13,560 nt of DNA from CAIWHR01 sp035541655. GTDB taxonomy: Bacteria; Pseudomonadota; Gammaproteobacteria; Burkholderiales; Casimicrobiaceae. The DNA is taken from NCBI GenBank assembly GCA_035541655.1, contig DATKMY010000059.1:1-13560 (forward strand), in the 5' to 3' direction. The first letter of the stretch is position 1. Every line of letters starts with the position of its first letter. The position numbers and the translations under genes were made by a program. Positions 1 to 6,896 of this stretch are shown piece after piece. The notes beneath the pieces are model-generated. The model saw only the letters and a program-made list of their open reading frames with translations. It was not told the DNA's origin and did no database searches.

Positions 1-243
1 CTCGACCGCGGCGAGCGCTGCAACTTCGAATCGAGCCGGGCGAAAGTCGTGTGCTCGGAAGCCGAATGGCGCGTCGTCGACCGCTGCGTGCAGATCCTGG
101 GCGGGCGCGGTGTTACCGGCGAGTCGGTGGCGATGCGGATCTTCTCCGACATGCGCGCGTTCCGCATCTACGATGGCCCAAGCGAAGTCCATCGTTGGAG
201 CATGGCGAGGAAGATCGTCAGCGCGGCGGAAGGGAGACCCTGA
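1..243 (+). CDS. Acyl-CoA dehydrogenase, C-terminal fragment
   Basis: This is the last 80 codons of a gene that begins before the window; frame 1 is open from base 1 to a TGA at 241-243. The visible part matches the C-terminal four-helix domain of FAD-dependent acyl-CoA dehydrogenases, which oxidise acyl-CoA to trans-2-enoyl-CoA. The diagnostic stretch is QILGGRGVTGES, followed by a DMRAFRIYDGPSEVHRW motif and the closing helix. In this family these segments bind the FAD of the neighbouring subunit and close the active site. The RIYDGPSEVHRW wording recalls ACAD10/11-like or long-chain enzymes more than short-chain ones, but the acyl specificity cannot be read from this fragment. The gene converges on the pagL-like gene with a 35-base gap and no obvious terminator hairpin. 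Confidence 0.9.
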   Translation, partial: LDRGERCNFESSRAKVVCSEAEWRVVDRCVQILGGRGVTGESVAMRIFSDMRAFRIYDGPSEVHRWSMARKIVSAAEGRP

Positions 244-278
244 GCCGGCCCCGCAGCGACAACCGCCCGCGCCGCCGA

Positions 279-872
279 TCAGGGCGAATCGAAACGGTAC
301 CGCAGGACGACGCTCGGGTAGCTCAGGCCGTCGTTGGGACGCTTGATGTCGGCATTCGAGATGTGCTGATAGCGCGCGCCGAGATCGAACTGGTGCTTGT
401 CGCCGAAGCTGAGACCGACGCCGACGTATTCGCCGAACTGGAACGCGGTGCTCAGGCGGCGGTTTTCGATCCAGGTGTGCGACAGCAGGTTGAATCCGAT
501 GGCCCCTTCGAGGTAGGGAGCGGCGCCCCCCAGCGGTGCCATGTCGAGTCGCAGGACCGGATACAGCCCGAGGGCGAAAAGCGAGTGATGGTCGTGATTG
601 TCCGGCGCTACCCAGTACGAGAGGCTCGCTATCCCGCGCAGCGAGAGCTGCCGATCGCCTTCCAATGGCATGCTCCACCACGGCTCCCACCCGATTCCGC
701 CGCCGAAGACTGCGATGTGCCTGTCCCCGCCGGCGGTCGCGAAGATGTCGGCGGCGAGCGCGCACGGGGCGAGCGCGCAAAGCGGGATCGCGAAAAGCGT
801 GCGAAAGGGGCGCGACGCAACGGCTGAGCGCACCGGGCTCGCGCTGCGTCGACGGCGGTCGAGGGCCGGCAC
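279..872 (-). CDS. PagL-like lipid A 3-O-deacylase (acyloxyacyl hydrolase family)
   Basis: This is a predicted outer-membrane beta-barrel esterase that would remove the 3-O acyl chain of lipid A and so remodel LPS. The 197 codons start with GTG. An N-terminal signal peptide has a hydrophobic core near residues 26-40 (ending CALA) with probable cleavage before ADIF. After it come alternating beta-strand-like segments, ending with an aromatic-rich RYRF strand. The family signature is the H-x-S-N segment at residues 170-173 followed by IKRPNDG. PagL uses a His-Ser-Glu triad. His170 and Ser172 are present, but the residue 12 after the serine, where P. aeruginosa PagL has Glu (from memory), is Ser184. 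The GTG codon at residue 14 (base 833) is an alternative start that gives a more normal 27-residue signal peptide; neither start has a strong ribosome binding site. The gene lies 23 bases downstream of htpG, so the two are probably co-transcribed. Confidence 0.82.
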   Translation of the reverse strand: MPALDRRRRSASPVRSAVASRPFRTLFAIPLCALAPCALAADIFATAGGDRHIAVFGGGIGWEPWWSMPLEGDRQLSLRGIASLSYWVAPDNHDHHSLFALGLYPVLRLDMAPLGGAAPYLEGAIGFNLLSHTWIENRRLSTAFQFGEYVGVGLSFGDKHQFDLGARYQHISNADIKRPNDGLSYPSVVLRYRFDSP

Positions 873-895
873 CGGGCGACGTCGAAATCCCTCGC

Positions 896-2830
896 CTAGC
901 CGGGGAGGATGATGCGCGACGCGCTGCCGCTCAATTCGAGCATCAGCTGGTTGACGCGCCTGACGAAGGCGGCCGGGTCGTCGAGTTGACCGCCTTCGGC
1001 GAGCAGCGCCTGGTCGAGCAGCACCGCGGCCCAGTCGTCGAAGTTCTTCTGCTCATCGACCAGCCGCAGCACCACCGGATGCTTCGGGTTCACCTCTAGG
1101 ATCGGCTTCGATCCAGGACCAGGCTGCCCGGCGGCCTTCAGGAGCCGGGCGAGATTGGCGCTGATATCGTGCGCGTCGGCGACGAGACAGGCCGGCGAAT
1201 CGGTGAGGCGGTGCGTGATGCGCACGTCCTTCACGCGCTCGCCGAGGCTCTTCCTGATCCGCTCGACAAGACCTTCGAGGTCTTTCGCCTGCTGCTCGCT
1301 CTCCTTCTTCTCCGACTCGTCCTCGAGCTTGCCGAGGTCGAGCCCGCCTTTCGCCACGGAGGCGAGCGGCTTGCCGTCGAACTCGGTCACATGCGTGACG
1401 ACCCACTCGTCGACCCGATCGGAGAGCAGCAGCACCTCGATGCCCTTCTTGCGGAAGATCTCGAGATGCGGACTGTTCTTCGCCGCGTTGAACGACTCCG
1501 CGGTCACGTAGTAGATCTTGTCCTGGCCTTCCTTCGCGCGGCCGATGTACTCGGCGAGCGAGACCGTCTGGTCGCTCGTGTCGGCGTGGGTCGACGCGAA
1601 GCGCAGCAGCCCGGCGATGCGCTCCTTGTTGGCGAAATCCTCGCCGACGCCTTCCTTGAGGACGGTGCCGAAAGCGTCCCAGAGCTTGGCGTACTTCTCC
1701 TTGTCGCTGCCCGCGATCTCTTCGAGCAGCGACAGCACCTTGCGCGTGCAGCCGCCGCGGATTGCCTCGATGTCCTTCGACTCCTGCAGGATCTCGCGCG
1801 AGACGTTGAGCGGTAGGTCGCTCGAGTCGACGACGCCGCGCACGAAGCGCAGGTAAGCGGGAAGGAGCTGCTCGGCGTCGTCCATGATGAACACGCGGCG
1901 CACGTAGAGCTTGATTCCGTGGCGCGCGTCGCGGTCCCAGATGTCGAACGGCGCGCGCGCGGGCAGGTAGAGGAGGTGCGTGTACTCCTGCCGCCCCTCG
2001 ACGCGCGCGTGTGTCCACGCGAGCGGATCGTCGAAGTCGTGCGCGACGTGCTTGTAGAACGCCTGGTATTGCTCGTCGGTGATGTCCGCCTTCGGCCGCG
2101 CCCACAGCGCGGAAGCCTGATTGACGGTCTCGAGCTCGGGGAGTTTCTCCGATTTGCCGTCCTTCCATTCCTCCTTGTGCATCAGGATCGGCTGGACGAT
2201 GTGATCGGAGTACTTGCGGATGATCGAGCGCAGCCGCGATCCGCCGAGCAGATCGTCCTGTCCCTCGCGCAGGTGCAGCGTGATCTCGGTGCCGCGCGCC
2301 GCCCTCTCCTCCATCTCGACCGTGTATTCGCCGCCGCCGTCGGACTCCCACAGCACGCCCTGGTCCGGCTTTTCGCCGGCGCGGCGCGTGCGCACCGTCA
2401 CCTTGTCGGCGACGATGAACGACGAATAGAAGCCCACGCCGAACTGCCCGATCAGGTGCGCATCCTTCTGCTGATCGCCGGTCAGCTGCGCGAAGAACTC
2501 GCGCGTGCCCGACTTCGCGATCGTGCCGAGGTTGGCGATGACCTCGTCGCGGCTCATTCCGACGCCGTTGTCGGCGATCGTCACCGTGCGCGCAGTGGCG
2601 TCGTAGTCGACGCGTATCTGGAGCTCGAAATCGTTCTCGAACAGCGTCTCGTTGTGCAACGCTTCGAAGCGCAGCTTGTCGCAGGCGTCGGACGCGTTGG
2701 AGATCAGCTCGCGCAGGAAGATTTCGGCGTTCGAGTACAGCGAGTGGATCATCAGGCCCAGGAGCTGCTTGACTTCGGCCTGGAAGCCCAGCGTCTCGCG
2801 CTCGGCGCGTGTGGCAGTGCTGTCGGTCAC
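896..2830 (-). CDS. htpG: Molecular chaperone HtpG (bacterial Hsp90)
   Basis: This is an ATP-dependent cytosolic chaperone that remodels client proteins as a homodimer. It has 644 codons, a normal length for HtpG. The N-terminal GHKL ATPase domain shows RELISNASDACDKLRF (catalytic Glu41, Mg-binding Asn45), the ADNGVGM nucleotide motif with Asp87, and the lid and glycine-rich IGQFGVGFYSSF at 127-138. The middle domain contains LPLNVSREILQ, whose arginine contacts the ATP gamma-phosphate in this family. The C-terminal dimerisation domain ends with a typical LMLELSGSAS helix. The start is GTG at 2830, with GGGA six bases upstream as a weak ribosome binding site. The Mth938-like gene is 130 bases upstream on the same strand, and the pagL-like gene follows closely. 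I looked for a sigma-32 heat-shock promoter in 2831-2960 and found no convincing one. Confidence 0.98.
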   Translation of the reverse strand: MTDSTATRAERETLGFQAEVKQLLGLMIHSLYSNAEIFLRELISNASDACDKLRFEALHNETLFENDFELQIRVDYDATARTVTIADNGVGMSRDEVIANLGTIAKSGTREFFAQLTGDQQKDAHLIGQFGVGFYSSFIVADKVTVRTRRAGEKPDQGVLWESDGGGEYTVEMEERAARGTEITLHLREGQDDLLGGSRLRSIIRKYSDHIVQPILMHKEEWKDGKSEKLPELETVNQASALWARPKADITDEQYQAFYKHVAHDFDDPLAWTHARVEGRQEYTHLLYLPARAPFDIWDRDARHGIKLYVRRVFIMDDAEQLLPAYLRFVRGVVDSSDLPLNVSREILQESKDIEAIRGGCTRKVLSLLEEIAGSDKEKYAKLWDAFGTVLKEGVGEDFANKERIAGLLRFASTHADTSDQTVSLAEYIGRAKEGQDKIYYVTAESFNAAKNSPHLEIFRKKGIEVLLLSDRVDEWVVTHVTEFDGKPLASVAKGGLDLGKLEDESEKKESEQQAKDLEGLVERIRKSLGERVKDVRITHRLTDSPACLVADAHDISANLARLLKAAGQPGPGSKPILEVNPKHPVVLRLVDEQKNFDDWAAVLLDQALLAEGGQLDDPAAFVRRVNQLMLELSGSASRIILPG

Positions 2831-2960
2831 GGAGATTCCCAGTGCGTTGGACGGCGTCTTGTTCGAGGCGGCCCCCGGGGACTTTCAGCGACGGGAGACC
2901 GCGGGCCAGACGGCTCTTCCGTCATTCTGCCATAGGGTTCTGTCACCCGCCTGACGGCAC

Positions 2961-3329
2961 TCACTCGAGAAGCAGGGCGGCGACGACGCTGCGTCCTTCG
3001 GCGGCTAGGATATTGAACGTCCTGCACGCCGCCGCTGTGTCCATCACCTCGACGCCGACGCCGGCCTCGGTCAACGGCCTCGTCAGCCGCGGGTGCGGAA
3101 AGCGGATCGTCGCCCCGGTGCCGAACAGCACGACCTCGGGCTTGCGAGCGAGCAGTTGCGCGAAGTCGTCGTCGCTGAGGCCGTCGAATCCGGACGCCGC
3201 CCAGCCCGTGGCGATCGCGTCGGAGCTCAGAACGACGTTCTGACGGCACTCGACGGCGCCGATGCGAATCCAGCCCGGACCCAGGCCGGTGACGACGTTG
3301 CCCGCTGCGGCGGAGAGGTGAAATTTCAC
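2961..3329 (-). CDS. Mth938-like (DUF498 / NDUFAF3-type) domain protein
   Basis: This is a small single-domain protein of 122 residues in the Mth938/DUF498 fold family. The bacterial members have no firmly established biochemical role. The mitochondrial relative NDUFAF3 is a complex I assembly factor, and that function cannot be transferred on this evidence. Family marks are the PEVVLFGTG strand-turn, RFPHPRLTRPL, and the C-terminal VEVMDTAAACRTFNIL followed by a hydrophobic end. I chose the GTG at 3329 because homologs begin with M-K-x-H-L, which matches VKFHL here. The frame stays open about 112 codons further upstream, but that part is arginine-rich and looks non-coding. No Shine-Dalgarno sequence precedes the GTG, and a TTG five codons upstream is another possibility. 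The gene is divergent from the cyclase gene and 130 bases upstream of htpG. Confidence 0.85.
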   Translation of the reverse strand: MKFHLSAAAGNVVTGLGPGWIRIGAVECRQNVVLSSDAIATGWAASGFDGLSDDDFAQLLARKPEVVLFGTGATIRFPHPRLTRPLTEAGVGVEVMDTAAACRTFNILAAEGRSVVAALLLE

Positions 3330-3348
3330 GAGCGCGCAATTCAAATTG
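3318..3348. promoter_or_regulatory. Two adjacent AT-rich palindromes at the Mth938-like gene start
   Basis: GTGAAATTTCAC at 3318-3329 is a perfect 12-base palindrome that includes the minus-strand GTG start codon. Eight bases away, 3337-3348 holds CAATT-CA-AATTG, with five-base arms around a two-base spacer. This is an AT-rich island in otherwise GC-rich sequence, inside the divergent region between two genes, so it could be an operator or promoter element. A CATACT hexamer on the minus strand (3357-3352) is a possible -10 box, but no fitting -35 is seen. The first palindrome is also simply what the codons for V-K-F-H spell, so chance is a real alternative. Confidence 0.3.
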
Positions 3349-3529
3349 GGCAGTATGAGGGCAGACGGGCGTTTCGTGTGCCGGGCAAAGGCGCGGCTAT
3401 CGCCGGCATTGCCGATACAATGCTGCTCGGGGGAGTTGTCGACAGCCGGATTCGCGTCGGATCCGCGGCTGTTCACGCCCTCGACGCGGCCCCCGGTGCT
3501 TTCGCCTGACCTCGCAGGAGCGTGATCGC

Positions 3530-6500
3530 GTGGCGTTCCCGACCGTTGCCTCGGCGTTGACCTGTGTCGTCTGCGGCACGGAATTGCCGCACGGGGCGAA
3601 ATTCTGCCCCGAATGCGCGCACCCGGTCGCCGCGCCCGAGCCCGCCGACGCGAGGGAGGGCGCAAGGCCCTCCGCGCCGTACACGGCGCTCGAAGGCGAG
3701 CGCAAGCTTGTCACGGTGCTGTTCGCCGATCTCAAGGGCTCGCTCGAGCTCATTGCCGATCGCGATCCGGAAGAGGCGCGCAGGCTTCTCGACCCCGTCG
3801 TCGAGCACATGTGCGAAGCCGTCGAGAAGTACGGCGGCACCGTGAGCCAGGTGATGGGTGACGGGATACTCGCGCTGTTCGGCGCGCCCGTCTCCTGGGA
3901 AGACCATGCGGTGCGCGCGTGTTACGCGGCGCTCAGCATGCAGGATCTCGTCCGTCACTATGGCGACGACATCCAGCGCGTCTATGGCTTCCCGGTGCAG
4001 ATTCGTATCGGGCTCAACTCCGGCGAAGTCGTGCTCAACGTCAGCGGCCGCGGGCTCTATATGAGCTACATCGCAGTCGGCCGGACCGTTCACGTCGCTG
4101 CGCGCATGGAGCAGATGGCCAAGCCGGGCTCCGTGCTGGCGACCGCTGAGACGGTGCGCCTCGCCGAAGGGTATGTCGAGGCCCGGCTTATCGGTCCGGT
4201 CAGCGTCAAGGGCATGGAGCGGCCAGTGGAAGTGGCCGAGATCAGCCGCGCGGCGATGCCGCGATCGCGCTTCGACCGCGCTCCGGCACGCGCAATGACG
4301 CCGTTCCTCGGCCGCGAAGCCGAGCTCGCGAAGCTCCTCCAGGTCTTCGACGACGTCGCGCTGCGGCGCGAAGGCCGAATCGCGGTCGTTGTCGGGGAGG
4401 CCGGGATCGGCAAGTCGCGCCTGGTCCACGAATTCCTGCGCATCGTGCTGCGCAGGGACGCGCTCGCACTGGACGGCGGCGGCGCGCCCTACAGCAGCGG
4501 CGCGGGGTACCGTCCAGGTGTTCACATCCTGCGCCAGTACTTCAACATCGCGGATCTCGAGGACGTCAGGGCCGTGCAGGAAAAGGTCGCCGGCAGGATC
4601 CTCGCGCTCGACGGCGATGCGAACGAAGTCGGCGTTCCGATCCTCGCGCTGATGCGTGCGCTGCCGCTCAATCACCGCTTCTTCGACCTGACCGTCGCCG
4701 AGCGGCGCCAGCGCGTGTTCACCGCGCTGATGTGGCTCGGCCGGCGGATGGCCGCCGAGCGTCCGCTGGTGCTCGCCTACGAGGACCTGCAATGGGTGAC
4801 CTCCGACACGCGCGATTTTCTCGATGCGTTCGCGCGCGAGACGCCGCCCTCCACGCTTGCGCTGCTCACGTACCGATCCGATTACGACGCAAGCTGGCTG
4901 ATGGACAAGGGTCACGTCGCGATTCGCCTCGACGGCCTGCCGCCGGTCGCGACCCGGCGCATCATCTCCGACCTTCTGGGCGACGATCCGTCGCTCGCCG
5001 CGCTCAAGGACGAGCTGCCGCGGCAAAGCGGCGGCAATCCTCTCTTCATCGAGGAATACGTCCGCAATATGGTCGACTCGGTCGAGCTCATCGGCCAGCC
5101 CGGCCATTACCGGATGGGCGCGCGGCGCGAAGCGACGACGATCCCGCCGACGGTGCGGGCGGTACTCGCGGCGCGGATAGATCGCCTCGCGCGTCTCGAC
5201 AAGCATGTGCTGCAGACGCTCGCTGCGGTGGGCGACGTAGCGACCGTCGCGCTGCTCGAGCGGGTGAGCGACATCTCGACCGACGAGCTTCGCAAGTCCT
5301 TGCGCCGCCTCGAGCGTGCGGGGCTCCTGGTCGAGCGCATCGACCGCGAGCAGCTCGCCTACGAGTTCAAGCATTCGCTGACGCAGGCGGTCGCGTACGA
5401 GACGCTGCTCCATCAGCGGCGGCGCGAGCTCCATCTCGGGATCCTCGGCGCGCTCTCGGACACGCAGGAATACGACGTTCTTGCGCGCCACGCGGAGCAG
5501 GGCGAGGCGTGGGAACAGGCGCTCACCTATCTCCGCGAAGCGGGCCGCCTCACCGCTCAGCTGGGCGGTCTCGAAGCGGTGTCGTACTTCGAGCGCGCGC
5601 TCAACGTGCTGCAGCGCCTCCCGCATTCCGCGCATTCGCTCGAAACCGCGTTCGATCTGCATTGCGAGCTGCGCAACGCCCTCGTCCCGCTGGGGCAGCA
5701 CGCGCGGCTCCTCGAGGTGCTCAAGTCCGCAGAAAAGCTCGCGAAGCAGATCGGCGACGAACGCCGCCTCGCGCAGGCGTACTCGTTCCTCAGCAACTAC
5801 TACGGCAACGTTGGCCAGTCGGACGCGGCGCTCGAGGCGGGAGAGCGCTCGCTCGTTCTCGGCGAGCGCGTCGGCGCGACCGATCTGCTGCTCGTGGGCA
5901 ACATGAGCGCGGGGGAGATCTACCGCACGCTCGGCAATTACCAGAAGGCGCGGACGTTCCTGATGCGCGCGGTGCTGCTGATCGAGCCGGAGCGCGAGCA
6001 GGAGCACGTCGGACAAGTCGGCCTGCCCGCGGTTCGCGCGCGCAGCCACCTCGCGTGGACGCTCGCCGAGCTCGGCGACTTCCCGGGCGCGCGGATGGTC
6101 GCCGCGGAGGCGATGCGCGTGGCCGACGCGTCGAACCACCCGTACAGCGTCTGCCACGGCTGCCTCGGCCTCGGCGGCACGCGCGTGCGGCAGGGCGAGT
6201 TCGACGCCGCGATCGGCGTTCTCGCGCGCGGGTTCGCGACGAGCGAGCACGTTCCGCTGTTGCGCCCGCCGATTGCCGCCGACCTCGGTCTCGCGTACGC
6301 GCGCTGCGGGCGGCTCGCCGAGGGGCTGTCGCATCTCGACGCGGCGGTCGAAGGCGCGACGAAGATGGGCCGCTTCAGCCGCCTCCCGCTGCTGTTGGTG
6401 AAGTGCGGCGAGATCCACCTGCTCGCGGGCGAGCGCGACGAGGCGCTGCGGCTCGCAACCCGCGCGCTCGAGCTCGCGACCGAGCAGAAGGAGCGCGGCA

Positions 6501-6772
6501 ATAGGGTTTATGCGACGCATCTTCTCGCGGAGATCGCGGCGCAGCGCGAGGGCGCTTCCGCCGAAGCCGAGCGGCACTACCTCGATGCGCTGGCACTCGC
6601 GAGCGAGCTCGGCATGCGGCCGCTCTCCGCGCATTGCCATGCGGGGCTCGCGCGCCTCTACGCAGCCACCGACCAGGCCGAGAAGTCGGCGGAGCACTGG
6701 ACCAATGCGCTGTTCATGTATCGCGAGATGGCGATGTGGTTCTGGGTGGAGCGCCTCGAGAAGGACGACTGA
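3530..6772 (+). CDS. Zinc ribbon - class III nucleotidyl cyclase - STAND ATPase - TPR signalling protein
   Basis: This is a 1080-residue multidomain signalling protein with no membrane segment, so probably cytosolic. Residues 12-29 form a zinc ribbon (Cys12, Cys15, Cys26, Cys29). Residues about 58-238 are a class III cyclase domain. Its two metal-binding aspartates are Asp67 (LFADLKGS) and Asp111 (QVMGDGILALFG), and the transition-state arginine is Arg192 (VHVAARMEQ). The usual asparagine partner is His188, the usual substrate-selecting lysine is Gln107, and the usual Asp/Thr is Ile181, so activity and substrate (ATP or GTP) are uncertain. A STAND/AAA-type ATPase follows, with Walker A GEAGIGKSR at 289-297 and Walker B LVLAYEDLQW at 413-422. 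Residues about 640-1080 are repeated helical pairs of TPR type; no HTH output domain is visible. The start is GTG, with AGGAG at 3516-3520, nine bases upstream. The architecture is a known proteobacterial one. The TPRs presumably sense a ligand or partner and the ATPase gates the cyclase. Confidence 0.93.
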   Translation: MAFPTVASALTCVVCGTELPHGAKFCPECAHPVAAPEPADAREGARPSAPYTALEGERKLVTVLFADLKGSLELIADRDPEEARRLLDPVVEHMCEAVEKYGGTVSQVMGDGILALFGAPVSWEDHAVRACYAALSMQDLVRHYGDDIQRVYGFPVQIRIGLNSGEVVLNVSGRGLYMSYIAVGRTVHVAARMEQMAKPGSVLATAETVRLAEGYVEARLIGPVSVKGMERPVEVAEISRAAMPRSRFDRAPARAMTPFLGREAELAKLLQVFDDVALRREGRIAVVVGEAGIGKSRLVHEFLRIVLRRDALALDGGGAPYSSGAGYRPGVHILRQYFNIADLEDVRAVQEKVAGRILALDGDANEVGVPILALMRALPLNHRFFDLTVAERRQRVFTALMWLGRRMAAERPLVLAYEDLQWVTSDTRDFLDAFARETPPSTLALLTYRSDYDASWLMDKGHVAIRLDGLPPVATRRIISDLLGDDPSLAALKDELPRQSGGNPLFIEEYVRNMVDSVELIGQPGHYRMGARREATTIPPTVRAVLAARIDRLARLDKHVLQTLAAVGDVATVALLERVSDISTDELRKSLRRLERAGLLVERIDREQLAYEFKHSLTQAVAYETLLHQRRRELHLGILGALSDTQEYDVLARHAEQGEAWEQALTYLREAGRLTAQLGGLEAVSYFERALNVLQRLPHSAHSLETAFDLHCELRNALVPLGQHARLLEVLKSAEKLAKQIGDERRLAQAYSFLSNYYGNVGQSDAALEAGERSLVLGERVGATDLLLVGNMSAGEIYRTLGNYQKARTFLMRAVLLIEPEREQEHVGQVGLPAVRARSHLAWTLAELGDFPGARMVAAEAMRVADASNHPYSVCHGCLGLGGTRVRQGEFDAAIGVLARGFATSEHVPLLRPPIAADLGLAYARCGRLAEGLSHLDAAVEGATKMGRFSRLPLLLVKCGEIHLLAGERDEALRLATRALELATEQKERGNRVYATHLLAEIAAQREGASAEAERHYLDALALASELGMRPLSAHCHAGLARLYAATDQAEKSAEHWTNALFMYREMAMWFWVERLEKDD

Positions 6773-6803
6773 GCCAACGCCGATCGGCGCGCCGGCTTGT
6801 GCA

Positions 6804-6832
6804 TTGCGGTAAGTTCAAGAATTCGTTAGGAT
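6804..6832 (+). promoter_or_regulatory. Candidate sigma-70 promoter for alaC-hom-thrC
   Basis: TTGCGG at 6804-6809 and TAGGAT at 6827-6832 are separated by exactly 17 bases. They lie in an AT-richer patch between the cyclase stop codon and the alaC start. The -10 box matches the consensus at its four most important positions; the -35 matches at three. Transcription would start near 6839, giving a leader of about 58 bases. No Thr-codon leader peptide or attenuator hairpin is visible in that leader. Confidence 0.42.
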
Positions 6833-6896
6833 TGGCTCCATCTATCCGCTTTCACGTCGCTCGGACGGTTCCGGGCGCTTACGCCGAAAGACCCGC

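Noticed and set aside
2831..2960. A heat-shock (sigma-32) promoter ahead of htpG
   Set aside because: A CCCTAT-like string occurs on the minus strand, but no CTTGAA-like -35 lies at the right distance.
3330..3665. An N-terminal extension of the Mth938-like frame
   Set aside because: The extra 112 residues are arginine-rich and low in complexity, and they run into the start of the cyclase gene on the other strand. The known domain begins right at the GTG at 3329.
3473..6697. A 1074-codon open frame on the minus strand, opposite the cyclase gene
   Set aside because: It mirrors the cyclase gene almost exactly, is very rich in Arg, Ala, Glu and Leu, and shows no recognisable domain. Long antisense frames are expected in GC-rich genes with strong third-position GC bias.
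3530..6772. The STAND ATPase-TPR protein as an antiphage defence gene
   Set aside because: STAND-TPR architecture occurs in defence proteins, but here it is fused to a class III cyclase in a well-known signalling arrangement and is surrounded by housekeeping genes. No effector nuclease or other defence gene is nearby.
6778..6800. A terminator after the cyclase gene
   Set aside because: CGCCGATCGGCG is a palindrome without a loop, and no T-run follows, so a rho-independent terminator is not supported.
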